From contig DAIERH010000165.1 of NCBI GenBank assembly GCA_027346925.1, positions 1 to 5,437 of the forward strand: a DNA stretch of 5,437 nucleotides, given 5' to 3'. Below the pieces are notes generated by a model. That model saw nothing but the letters and a program-made list of their open reading frames with translations, ran no database searches and had not been told where the DNA came from. A program made the position numbers and the translations under genes. Numbering within the stretch: position 1 is the stretch's first letter; each line of letters begins with the position of its first letter. Below, piece by piece: positions 1 through 4,684 of the stretch. The DNA is from Geobacter sp. (GTDB lineage: Bacteria > Desulfobacterota > Desulfuromonadia > Geobacterales > Pseudopelobacteraceae).

Positions 1-294
1 GAATACGTTGTTGAAATCATTGATCCAGAGATAACCGCTCTGGCCGTAGCGCATGTTCCTGACCGCTTTTTTGGCGTCTTCCGGCGGCATCCTTTCCGCC
101 AGCCGCACCGCCATGTCCACGTACCCCTTGATCTGCTGCTTCCTTTCGGCCAGGAGCGTTGCACGGTAGTCGGCGGTCCGCTCCTGGCCCCGGGAGAGGA
201 TATTCATGATGGAAATGACGGAGATGACGACGGCTATGGAGAAAACGCTGATAAACGTCAGTCCCAGTACTTTTTTCCGCAGTGTGAACCTCAC
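1..294 (-). CDS. methyl-accepting chemotaxis protein, Cache sensor, N-terminal part only
   Basis: Only the first 98 codons are present; the gene runs off the left edge. The start is a GTG at 294, preceded by an AAGGGGG ribosome binding site about six bases upstream. Residues 1-8 are basic and residues 9-32 form one hydrophobic membrane helix. An extracytoplasmic helix follows (about 36-70, rich in Arg, Glu and Lys). The visible part ends in residues 82-98, with RYGQSGYLWINDFNNVF. The YGxxGYLWINDFNxVF pattern is the hallmark of the single Cache (sCache_2 type) sensor, a periplasmic small-molecule binding fold. By family, the missing part should hold the rest of Cache, a second membrane helix, HAMP and a signalling domain. 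The chemotaxis operon context favours a chemoreceptor, but a Cache histidine kinase or diguanylate cyclase cannot be excluded without the C-terminus. It starts 53 bases after the preceding receptor with no terminator between them, so it is probably the fourth gene of the operon. Confidence 0.85.
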   Translation of the reverse strand, partial: MRFTLRKKVLGLTFISVFSIAVVISVISIMNILSRGQERTADYRATLLAERKQQIKGYVDMAVRLAERMPPEDAKKAVRNMRYGQSGYLWINDFNNVF

Positions 295-347
295 GGTGAC
301 CCCCTTGTCAATGTAATGTAATCAGTACGTGCATTGGAAGCATGCCT

Positions 348-2351
348 TCAGACGGCCGTGGCGGTGGTATCCAGGCTGAAACGCCCCATGATCCCCTTCA
401 GATCGCCGGATATCGCCGCCAGTTCCTTGCCGATGGCGTTTATCTGCTGGATCGATGCGGAGGCATGCAGCGCCCCTTCCTGGATGTCGTGCAACGCGGC
501 CACCACCTGGCCGCTGGCCATCTGCTGCTGCTGTGTGGAGAGGGATATCTGCTTGGCTGCCTCGCTGGTCGAAGCGGCGCCATCCACCACATCACACAGC
601 ATCTCCAAGGTCCGCCCCGAGTAGTCCAACCCCTCGCGGATACCCTTGGCCCCCTTCTCGGAAGTAAGTACGAGCCGGTTGACCGCGTCCATGATCTCCG
701 TGATCTTTGCCTCGGTCTCGCCGGCCGATTCCACCACGCTGTCCGCCAGGCGGCGGATCTCCACCGCCACCACCCCGAACCGTTTTCCCGCCTCACCGGC
801 GCTGGCCGCCTCCAGTGCGGCATTGAAGGCGATCAGCTTGGTCTGGTTGGCGATGTTGCCGATGATCGCCATGATCCTGGTGATCTCTTTCGACCTGCGT
901 CCCAACTCCACGATCTCCTGGAGGTTGGCCTCGTTGTCGGCGCTGATGTCGCTCATCTTCATGGCAAGGGTTTCGACCCCGGCCGCGCCGTCCCTGGTCC
1001 CCTGCAGGGTCCGGTCGGCGATATCCACCACCTCGTGGCTGTGATTGGCGATCTGGCTGGCGGTGGAGGAAAACTCCTCCATGGTGGCGGAGATTTCCGC
1101 CACCGAACTGGAGAGCTGGCTGGAAAATCCGGCCTGTTGTTCAACGCTGGCCGACAGCTTCTCCGCAAAGGTGATGACCTTGCCGGTCACCTCGCTGAGC
1201 GTGGCGATGATCCGGCGCAGGTTCTCGGTCATGACGTTGAACATGCGCGCCATTTCGCCCAGCTCATCGCGGGACAACCCGGGCGCCTCCGCGGTCAGGT
1301 CGCCGTCGGCCACCCTGGCGGACATGTCTTTGACAGAGGAGATCCCCTCGCGTACGGACAGAAAGCTGCCGACATTGAGATAGACGCCCAGCAGCAAGGC
1401 CAGGAAGGAGATGGACAGATAGAGGTACATCCGTGCCTGGAACGTGTGGATGCGCTTTTCCAGGAGCCCGTCCAGGGCCGGCGAGACAACGTCCATGGCC
1501 CCGAGAACCGCCTCCCTGGCGCTGGTTGCGGCCCTGGACACGTTTTGGGGGAGCGGGCCAAGCGGCGGTTTGGCTGCCGCATAGGCTGTCACTGCCTTCA
1601 GAAAGGCCGCCGAAGATGCCCCAACTTCCTGAAACGGACCTTGCAGGCGCTGGTTCAGGGCCGGGTTCTTGGCGCAGGCCGTGCGGATATTCTTGTTGAT
1701 GCCGTCCACGAGGGTCCCGACCTGGCCGGAAAGCACGATCAGGTCGGTCCTGTCGCCGAGTCCGGACTGGTCAGACCCGAGGCGCGAGGCGATGAGATCC
1801 ATGCGGCCCAGCGCCTCAGCCAGCGGCGGGAGCTTGGTGGTCAGGGTGTCCATGAGATAGTAGCTGTCGATATCCGGGTCAAGGGTGAGGTTGGAGTTGT
1901 CCGCCACCAGCACGATCAGATTCAACAGGTCACCCGCCAGCGCCGTATGCGCCTCGAACCGCTGCCGCGCCGTTGCCCCGGCCTTGCCGTTCACCTCGGC
2001 CAGCCTGGTCTTCAGCGCCCGCAGCGGTTCTCCCGTGGCCAATGTACTCCCCAGGCGCGCCTCGACCCGGTCCAGTTCGGCCAGTACCCGGTCCGGGGCC
2101 GCGGGTGCCGTGCCGCGCAACAGGGCCGCCCGGCGATTTTCCAGGAGATGCGACAACATGTCCCTGAGCGGTGCGATGTAGCGTACTCCGGAGCGCTCCT
2201 TGGCCGCGAACTCCACCTCTTCCCGGATGTTGGTAACGAGGAAATAGGCCAGAAGGGCTATGGGAATGCAGAAGAAGAGACCTGCCACAAGCATCTTGCG
2301 TGAATAGGTCAGCCGTTTCATCAGCAGGATGGCCGGGTTAAACAACATCAT
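348..2351 (-). CDS. methyl-accepting chemotaxis protein (transmembrane chemoreceptor, HAMP)
   Basis: This is a 667-residue chemoreceptor that passes a periplasmic signal to a CheA-CheW kinase array. The start ATG at 2351 overlaps the stop of the upstream CheW-like gene and has a strong GGAGGTGA ribosome binding site six bases upstream; Met2 and Met11 are less likely starts. Visible parts in order are: membrane helix 1 (about 20-40); a long, mostly helical periplasmic sensor (41-307) carrying SNLTLDPDIDSYYLMD at 153-168; membrane helix 2 (308-330); HAMP (331-383) with GDLT at 350-353 and DELGEMARMFNVM at 362-374; and the signalling coiled coil (about 384-657). The hairpin tip at 500-530 (ANQTKLIAFNAALEAASAGE) is recognisable but departs from the usual QTNLLALNAAIEAARAGE. 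HAMP lacks the usual proline after membrane helix 2. The C-terminus SLDTTATAV carries no NWETF-like tether for CheR and CheB. The ligand cannot be predicted. Confidence 0.96.
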   Translation of the reverse strand: MMLFNPAILLMKRLTYSRKMLVAGLFFCIPIALLAYFLVTNIREEVEFAAKERSGVRYIAPLRDMLSHLLENRRAALLRGTAPAAPDRVLAELDRVEARLGSTLATGEPLRALKTRLAEVNGKAGATARQRFEAHTALAGDLLNLIVLVADNSNLTLDPDIDSYYLMDTLTTKLPPLAEALGRMDLIASRLGSDQSGLGDRTDLIVLSGQVGTLVDGINKNIRTACAKNPALNQRLQGPFQEVGASSAAFLKAVTAYAAAKPPLGPLPQNVSRAATSAREAVLGAMDVVSPALDGLLEKRIHTFQARMYLYLSISFLALLLGVYLNVGSFLSVREGISSVKDMSARVADGDLTAEAPGLSRDELGEMARMFNVMTENLRRIIATLSEVTGKVITFAEKLSASVEQQAGFSSQLSSSVAEISATMEEFSSTASQIANHSHEVVDIADRTLQGTRDGAAGVETLAMKMSDISADNEANLQEIVELGRRSKEITRIMAIIGNIANQTKLIAFNAALEAASAGEAGKRFGVVAVEIRRLADSVVESAGETEAKITEIMDAVNRLVLTSEKGAKGIREGLDYSGRTLEMLCDVVDGAASTSEAAKQISLSTQQQQMASGQVVAALHDIQEGALHASASIQQINAIGKELAAISGDLKGIMGRFSLDTTATAV

Positions 2352-2788
2352 GACTCGTCACCTCCCATATGGGCACAGGCCCTTTGTTCCCGCAGCAGAC
2401 GTTTAAAATCCACCAGCAGGATCATCCGGTCGCCCTTGACCACGATCCCCCACATTCCTTTACGCAGGGCAAACGGTTCAACCAGGGGGGGAAAGGGGCG
2501 AATATCGTCGCTGACGATCCCGGTCACATCCTCCATCTGATCGATGATCACCCGGTAGTCCCGGTCATCCGCCGTCCTGATCTTGAGGACGCTGGGCGCG
2601 CGATAGGCGATCCCATCGCCGGCGTACCCCAGCTCCCGGTGAAACCAGACCAGGTCGTCCGCCCCGTCCCCCTGCCAGGCCAGCGTCTCCTCCACCTGCT
2701 CCGCATCGGCGCCGAAGAAGACCCCGCCGACCGAGAAGAGGAGCAGATTGAGGCCGAAGGCGTCGGGTATGCCCCCTGCATCGCTCAT
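2348..2788 (-). CDS. divergent CheW-like adaptor protein
   Basis: The product is 146 residues, in the size range of CheW adaptors, which link chemoreceptor tips to the CheA kinase at the inner membrane. The start ATG at 2788 sits in an ATGA overlap with the stop of the upstream cheW. No clear ribosome binding site precedes it, so coupled translation is likely. The open frame extends further upstream but that part only shadows the first cheW. CheW-like features are the N-terminal strand pair (NLLLFSVGGVFFGADAEQVEETL, 14-36, here broken only for naming), the segment YRVIIDQMEDVTGI (78-91), the PFPPLVEPF loop (98-106) and the closing strand GDRMILLVDFKRLL (119-132). The central segment of ordinary CheW, with the LPGLINVRG motif, is missing. 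In its place is WFHRELGYAGDGIAYR (48-63). It could be a specialised adaptor, or one that occupies CheW sites without binding CheA in the normal way. Family assignment is fairly secure; the role is inferred. Confidence 0.85.
   Translation of the reverse strand: MSDAGGIPDAFGLNLLLFSVGGVFFGADAEQVEETLAWQGDGADDLVWFHRELGYAGDGIAYRAPSVLKIRTADDRDYRVIIDQMEDVTGIVSDDIRPFPPLVEPFALRKGMWGIVVKGDRMILLVDFKRLLREQRACAHMGGDES
2358..2365 (-). promoter_or_regulatory. strong ribosome binding site of the chemoreceptor gene
   Basis: The minus strand reads GGAGGTGA, an eight-base match to the 16S rRNA tail, six bases before the ATG at 2351. It lies inside the last codons of the upstream CheW-like gene. It fixes the receptor start at 2351 and suggests the receptor is translated strongly in its own right, not only by coupling to the overlapping gene. 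Confidence 0.85.
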
Positions 2789-3303
2789 AAGGTTATCTTG
2801 GCCGCCAGCTTGCCGATATCCAGGAGCGTCACCGTTTCTCCGCCATACCTGATCTCTCCGGCCACCAGGTCGCGGGCCGTGCCGCCCAGCGTCGTGAGCG
2901 GAGGCTCTATCGTGCTGACGGGTACATCCACCACATCCTCGATGGAATCGATCATCACGCCGGAGTGGAAATCCCCGCACGTTGCCATGGCGATGTGGCT
3001 CTTCACGGGATCGGCCCCTTCCTCTCCCAGAAAGTAGCGGATGTCGATGACCGACTCGATATCTCCGCGCACATTGATGAGCCCCGGAAGATACTCGGGA
3101 AGGCTCGGCACCCACGATATCTCGCAGGCCGGAAGGATCTCCCTGATGGCGCTGCCGTAGAACGCGTAGCGATTTCCCCCGGAGGTGAAGATGACGATCT
3201 TGACGCGCTCCTCCTCCACATCGACCACATCGCCCGCCCGGTAGTGCCTTTTGATTTCGTCCAGCAGTTCCTCGCTTTTCAGTCTATTATCGGATGTCGT
3301 CAT
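2785..3303 (-). CDS. cheW: chemotaxis adaptor protein CheW
   Basis: The product is a 172-residue cytoplasmic adaptor that couples chemoreceptors to the CheA kinase. The chosen start is the ATG at 3303, with GGAG eight bases upstream. The frame continues 30 codons further to an ATG at 3393, but that stretch crosses the presumed leader and palindrome and reads like non-coding DNA. Residues 1-33 form a charged N-terminal extension (EELLDEIKRHYRAG). The CheW fold spans about 34-168: strand pair KIVIFTSGGNRYAFYG (35-50), the diagnostic LPGLINVRGDIESVIDIRYF (72-91), then VMIDSIEDVVDVP (116-128) and a closing TVTLLDIGKLA (158-168). The usual proline after NxRG is replaced, giving GDIESVIDIR where most CheW proteins have G.hhPVhDhR. 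It appears to be the first gene of the operon, followed with a 4-base overlap by the second CheW-like gene. No CheA is visible in the window. Confidence 0.94.
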   Translation of the reverse strand: MTTSDNRLKSEELLDEIKRHYRAGDVVDVEEERVKIVIFTSGGNRYAFYGSAIREILPACEISWVPSLPEYLPGLINVRGDIESVIDIRYFLGEEGADPVKSHIAMATCGDFHSGVMIDSIEDVVDVPVSTIEPPLTTLGGTARDLVAGEIRYGGETVTLLDIGKLAAKITL

Positions 3304-3311
3304 GTTCCGTT

Positions 3312-3315
3312 CTCC
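3312..3315 (-). promoter_or_regulatory. ribosome binding site supporting the cheW start at 3303
   Basis: The minus strand reads GGAG (within GCGGAGAACGG), eight bases before the ATG at 3303. It is the best ribosome binding site near the possible starts of this frame and is the reason for preferring 3303 over the upstream ATG codons. Confidence 0.6.
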
Positions 3316-3342
3316 GCAACCGTGTCCGGACAGGATGCCCAT

Positions 3343-3358
3343 TATTTTCATGAAAATA
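3343..3358. repeat. perfect 16-bp AT-rich palindrome, possible operator
   Basis: The sequence TATTTTCATGAAAATA reads identically on both strands. It lies 40-55 bases upstream of the cheW start and downstream of a TATAAT hexamer at 3396-3401. It stands out as AT-rich in GC-rich surroundings. A symmetric site of this size just after a promoter is what a dimeric repressor would use, but no regulator is identified. As RNA it could also form a short hairpin. Confidence 0.55.
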
Positions 3359-3395
3359 TGCTTTCCATACCACAGTACACGCAACTTTTCCACTG

Positions 3396-3401
3396 ATTAT
3401 A
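3396..3401 (-). promoter_or_regulatory. candidate -10 element of the chemotaxis operon
   Basis: The minus strand carries the consensus hexamer TATAAT. Transcription would start near 3389 and leave a leader of about 86 bases before cheW. At 16-18 base spacing there is no good -35 match (the hexamer at 17 bases is ACGCCT) and no TG extension, so the promoter may need an activator. I found no GG-N10-GC sigma54 site and no FliA-type site in the leader. Confidence 0.4.
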
Positions 3402-3436
3402 ACGGGATCGGACAAATGAGGCGTCATGGCGGGGTC

Positions 3437-3457
3437 GCCGGCCAACCACCGGCCGGC
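3437..3457. repeat. GC-rich inverted repeat in the divergent intergenic region
   Basis: Arms GCCGGCC (3437-3443) and GGCCGGC (3451-3457) pair perfectly around a 7-base loop, AACCACC. On the plus strand the repeat is followed by CTTTCCCTT, a poor T tract, so it could act as a weak rightward terminator shielding the promoter at 3484 from antisense transcription. No rightward gene ends here. An alternative small stem, GGCG (3428-3431) with CGCC (3436-3439), overlaps its left arm. Confidence 0.5.
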
Positions 3458-3483
3458 CTTTCCCTTGGGACGCACGGTTCGTC

Positions 3484-3512
3484 TTGCGGAGAAACGCGGC
3501 AGAATGTATAGT
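3484..3512 (+). promoter_or_regulatory. sigma70-like promoter of the small hypothetical gene
   Basis: TTGCGG (3484-3489) and TATAGT (3507-3512) are separated by exactly 17 bases. The match is four of six at -35 and five of six at -10. Transcription would begin near 3519 and give a leader of about 70 bases containing the hairpin at 3535-3561. It faces away from the chemotaxis operon. Confidence 0.5.
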
Positions 3513-3534
3513 GAATCTGGCAGGACCGCATCCA

Positions 3535-3561
3535 TACCATCCCGGATTCCCGGGCATGGTA
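3535..3561 (+). repeat. leader hairpin, 11-bp stem with one bulge
   Basis: TACCATCCCGG (3535-3545) pairs with CCGGG plus ATGGTA (3550-3554 and 3556-3561), with one bulged C at 3555 and a four-base loop, ATTC. It lies in the predicted leader and ends 28 bases before the ATG at 3590. No T run follows, so it is not a standard terminator. A translational control structure, a transcript stabiliser or a protein binding site are all possible. Confidence 0.55.
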
Positions 3562-3589
3562 GCATACGTCAGCGCGTATCCCGACCGCC

Positions 3590-3841
3590 ATGGAACATGA
3601 TGAGTACATCGAAGACGTGTCCGACAAGGTGGACATCAACCTCCTTATCTACCTGCACTGGGTGGATGCCCTGGGAGAGTTCGCTTCCTCTGTCCGGGTC
3701 AGGCGGGGATTGCGCCGGCTCGTGACAATCGACGACGAAAAATGGTATTTCAATGCCGCGGGCGACCTGGTCATCTCGGCCAGTATCGGGAAGGAGAGCA
3801 TCCAGATGGTGATCCCGCGCGGGTTGTGGGAATGGTTGTAG
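3590..3841 (+). CDS. small hypothetical protein, 83 residues
   Basis: I do not recognise this protein. It has an acidic N-terminus (EHDEYIEDVSDKVD, residues 2-15), a hydrophobic stretch with an aromatic core (NLLIYLHWVDALGEF, 17-31), a basic patch (RVRRGLRRL, 36-44) and a probable beta-rich second half (KWYFNAAGDLVISASIGKE, 51-69), ending in the aromatic tail GLWEWL. There is no signal peptide or clear membrane helix. The codons strongly prefer G or C in third position, like the surrounding genes, which supports real coding. ATG 3590 is the first possible start after an in-frame stop at 3560, yet no ribosome binding site precedes it; a GTG at 3617 is an alternative. A promoter at 3484-3512 and a hairpin leader lie upstream. 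It is followed 113 bases later by the IHF-type gene, which has its own promoter. The function is unknown. Confidence 0.7.
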   Translation: MEHDEYIEDVSDKVDINLLIYLHWVDALGEFASSVRVRRGLRRLVTIDDEKWYFNAAGDLVISASIGKESIQMVIPRGLWEWL

Positions 3842-3883
3842 TCGTGCGGCGATGGGCCACGACAAACAGATGCTCATTTGGGA

Positions 3884-3913
3884 TTGATTGTTGGCGATGC
3901 GCGCAGGTATACT
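3884..3913 (+). promoter_or_regulatory. sigma70-like promoter of the IHF-type gene
   Basis: TTGATT (3884-3889) and TATACT (3908-3913) are separated by 18 bases. The match is four of six at -35 and five of six at -10. Transcription would start near 3920, about 35 bases before the GTG start. This allows expression independent of the small gene upstream. Confidence 0.5.
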
Positions 3914-3954
3914 CCGGCCATGAGGGGGCCGAATTTTTTGGGGAGGGATGACAC

Positions 3955-4236
3955 GTGACCAAGGCTGACATCGTTGCAAGGGTTCAGGGGAGGATTGGCG
4001 GTACGAAATTGGAGTGTGCCGCCCTGGTGGAGTCTGTCTTGAACATCATGAAGGACACCCTGGAATCGGGTGAAGACGTCAAGATAACCGGCTTTGGGAA
4101 GTTTTCGATCAGAAGGAAAAACGACCGGAGGGGGCGCAACCCCCAGACCGGCGAGGACATGACGATCACCGCCCGCAGCGTATTGAGCTTCAAGCCCTCC
4201 CCCGGACTGAGGGCAGCGGTCAACGGCGCGGATTGA
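3955..4236 (+). CDS. integration host factor alpha-type DNA-bending protein
   Basis: The product is 93 residues, the usual length for HU/IHF proteins, which dimerise and bend DNA sharply in recombination, sigma54 promoter activation and nucleoid organisation. The N-terminus TKADIVARV and the central DVKITGFGKFSIRRK (41-55) are closest to IHF alpha. The DNA-binding arm carries GRNPQTGED (60-68), with the intercalating proline at 63, followed by ITARSVLSFKPS (71-82). Most family members have TARRVVTF; here one arginine is serine. The start is a GTG at 3955 with GGGAGG at 3941-3946, eight bases upstream. In most bacteria the main ihfA gene follows pheT; this copy stands alone with its own promoter, so it may be an extra paralogue. 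HU is a less likely alternative. I see no convincing terminator after it. Confidence 0.9.
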   Translation: MTKADIVARVQGRIGGTKLECAALVESVLNIMKDTLESGEDVKITGFGKFSIRRKNDRRGRNPQTGEDMTITARSVLSFKPSPGLRAAVNGAD

Positions 4237-4466
4237 CCACCCCAGTCGGCATGAATCTTCATGGGCGGCGGTTGGCCCCGGCATGTCGCCCGATCCGCCA
4301 GTAAGGCATCGGATTCAGGGTATTCCTTCCGGAAACAGAGGGATAGGACCCCGTGCGCCCAGCATCGGATCGGCATGATCCTCCCGTCATCTCCCCCTGC
4401 GGAATCCTGACAAGGCGATCGCTTATCCCCTAAAACCGGGACATAGCCAACATGCCGGCGTTCCGG
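4237..4466. other. intergenic stretch with no clear gene
   Basis: About 230 bases between the IHF-type gene and a possible small minus-strand ORF. Open frames here are short and lack ribosome binding sites. The clearest structure is the inverted repeat at 4250-4263. A 5-bp inverted repeat, GGATC with GATCC, lies around 4370, and GCGATCGC occurs near 4416. No T-rich terminator, tRNA or riboswitch was recognised. Confidence 0.5.
4250..4263. repeat. short inverted repeat after the IHF-type gene
   Basis: CATGAA (4250-4255) and TTCATG (4258-4263) are exact inverted copies separated by two bases, 14 bases past the stop codon. The spacer is too short for a stable hairpin and no T run follows, so a protein site or chance are the alternatives. 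Confidence 0.3.
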
Positions 4467-4610
4467 TCACACCTTGTTCGCCTTCGACTCCTTCAGCTGG
4501 ATAGAAGGTGCCCCGCCAGTAGCTCCCCCCTGAAGCAGGTTCAGCACCATGGTGCGCAGCAGGACGTACACGAACAGGTCTGCGCCCAGGACATCACGGT
4601 CATCGGGCAT
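4467..4610 (-). CDS. possible small hydrophobic protein, 47 residues
   Basis: A minus-strand frame from ATG 4610 to TGA 4467-4469 encodes 47 residues: an acidic start (MPDDRDVLGAD), one hydrophobic helix (LFVYVLLRTMVLNLLQ, 12-27), a GGATGGAPS linker and a charged tail (QLKESKANKV). Third codon positions are strongly G or C rich, as expected for a real gene of this genome, and the helix-linker-charged-tail order is protein-like. Against it, the ribosome binding site is weak (GTGGTGG), no good promoter is visible and the length is short. It might be a small membrane protein or the degraded 3' end of a longer gene. No family is recognised. An overlapping plus-strand frame (4452-4652) has no ribosome binding site and looks less like a protein. 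Confidence 0.35.
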   Translation of the reverse strand: MPDDRDVLGADLFVYVLLRTMVLNLLQGGATGGAPSIQLKESKANKV

Positions 4611-4684
4611 GCCACCACAATTTGTAACGTTTTAGTGCCATGTATCGTCTAATGATTAATCCGAGTCAGCGAGGAAACCGCACC

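Noticed and set aside
342..2303. Long plus-strand open frame of 653 codons opposite the chemoreceptor
   Set aside because: The translation is Gly, His, Arg and Pro rich without domain features, and the opposite strand encodes a textbook chemoreceptor with a strong ribosome binding site. It is a shadow caused by high-GC codon bias.
2369..3037. Plus-strand open frame of 222 codons opposite the two CheW genes
   Set aside because: No ribosome binding site or recognisable domain; it mirrors the codon bias of the cheW genes.
2789..3115. N-terminal extension of the CheW-like gene upstream of ATG 2788
   Set aside because: The extra residues are an out-of-frame reading of cheW; the ATGA overlap at 2788 gives a clean start with normal CheW length.
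3304..3393. Longer cheW start at ATG 3393
   Set aside because: The extra 30 codons cross the palindrome and presumed leader, sit almost on the TATAAT, and lack a ribosome binding site, while ATG 3303 has GGAG at good spacing.
3304..3420. Sigma54 promoter for the chemotaxis operon (TGGAAAAGTTGC and TGGTATGGAAAGC on the minus strand)
   Set aside because: The GG to GC spacing is 7 and 8 bases, not the required 10.
3437..3490. Resemblance to a GEMM cyclic dinucleotide riboswitch (GGCCAACC followed by GGGACGCAC)
   Set aside because: The conserved core needs GGCAAACC and GGGACGCAAAGCC; here the second block continues as GGTTC and the tetraloop and receptor parts are absent.
3569..3979. Minus-strand open frame of 136 codons opposite the small hypothetical gene
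   Set aside because: No ribosome binding site and protein-unlike composition; it crosses the promoter and start of the IHF-type gene.
4452..4652. Plus-strand open frame of 66 codons before the CHAP gene
   Set aside because: No ribosome binding site, and the composition (many His, Gln and Cys) looks like an antisense reading of the 47-codon minus-strand frame.
4640..4684. Earlier start for the CHAP gene at ATG 4640
   Set aside because: No ribosome binding site precedes it, and it would place 15 polar residues ahead of a clean signal peptide that starts at 4685 with its own GAGG.
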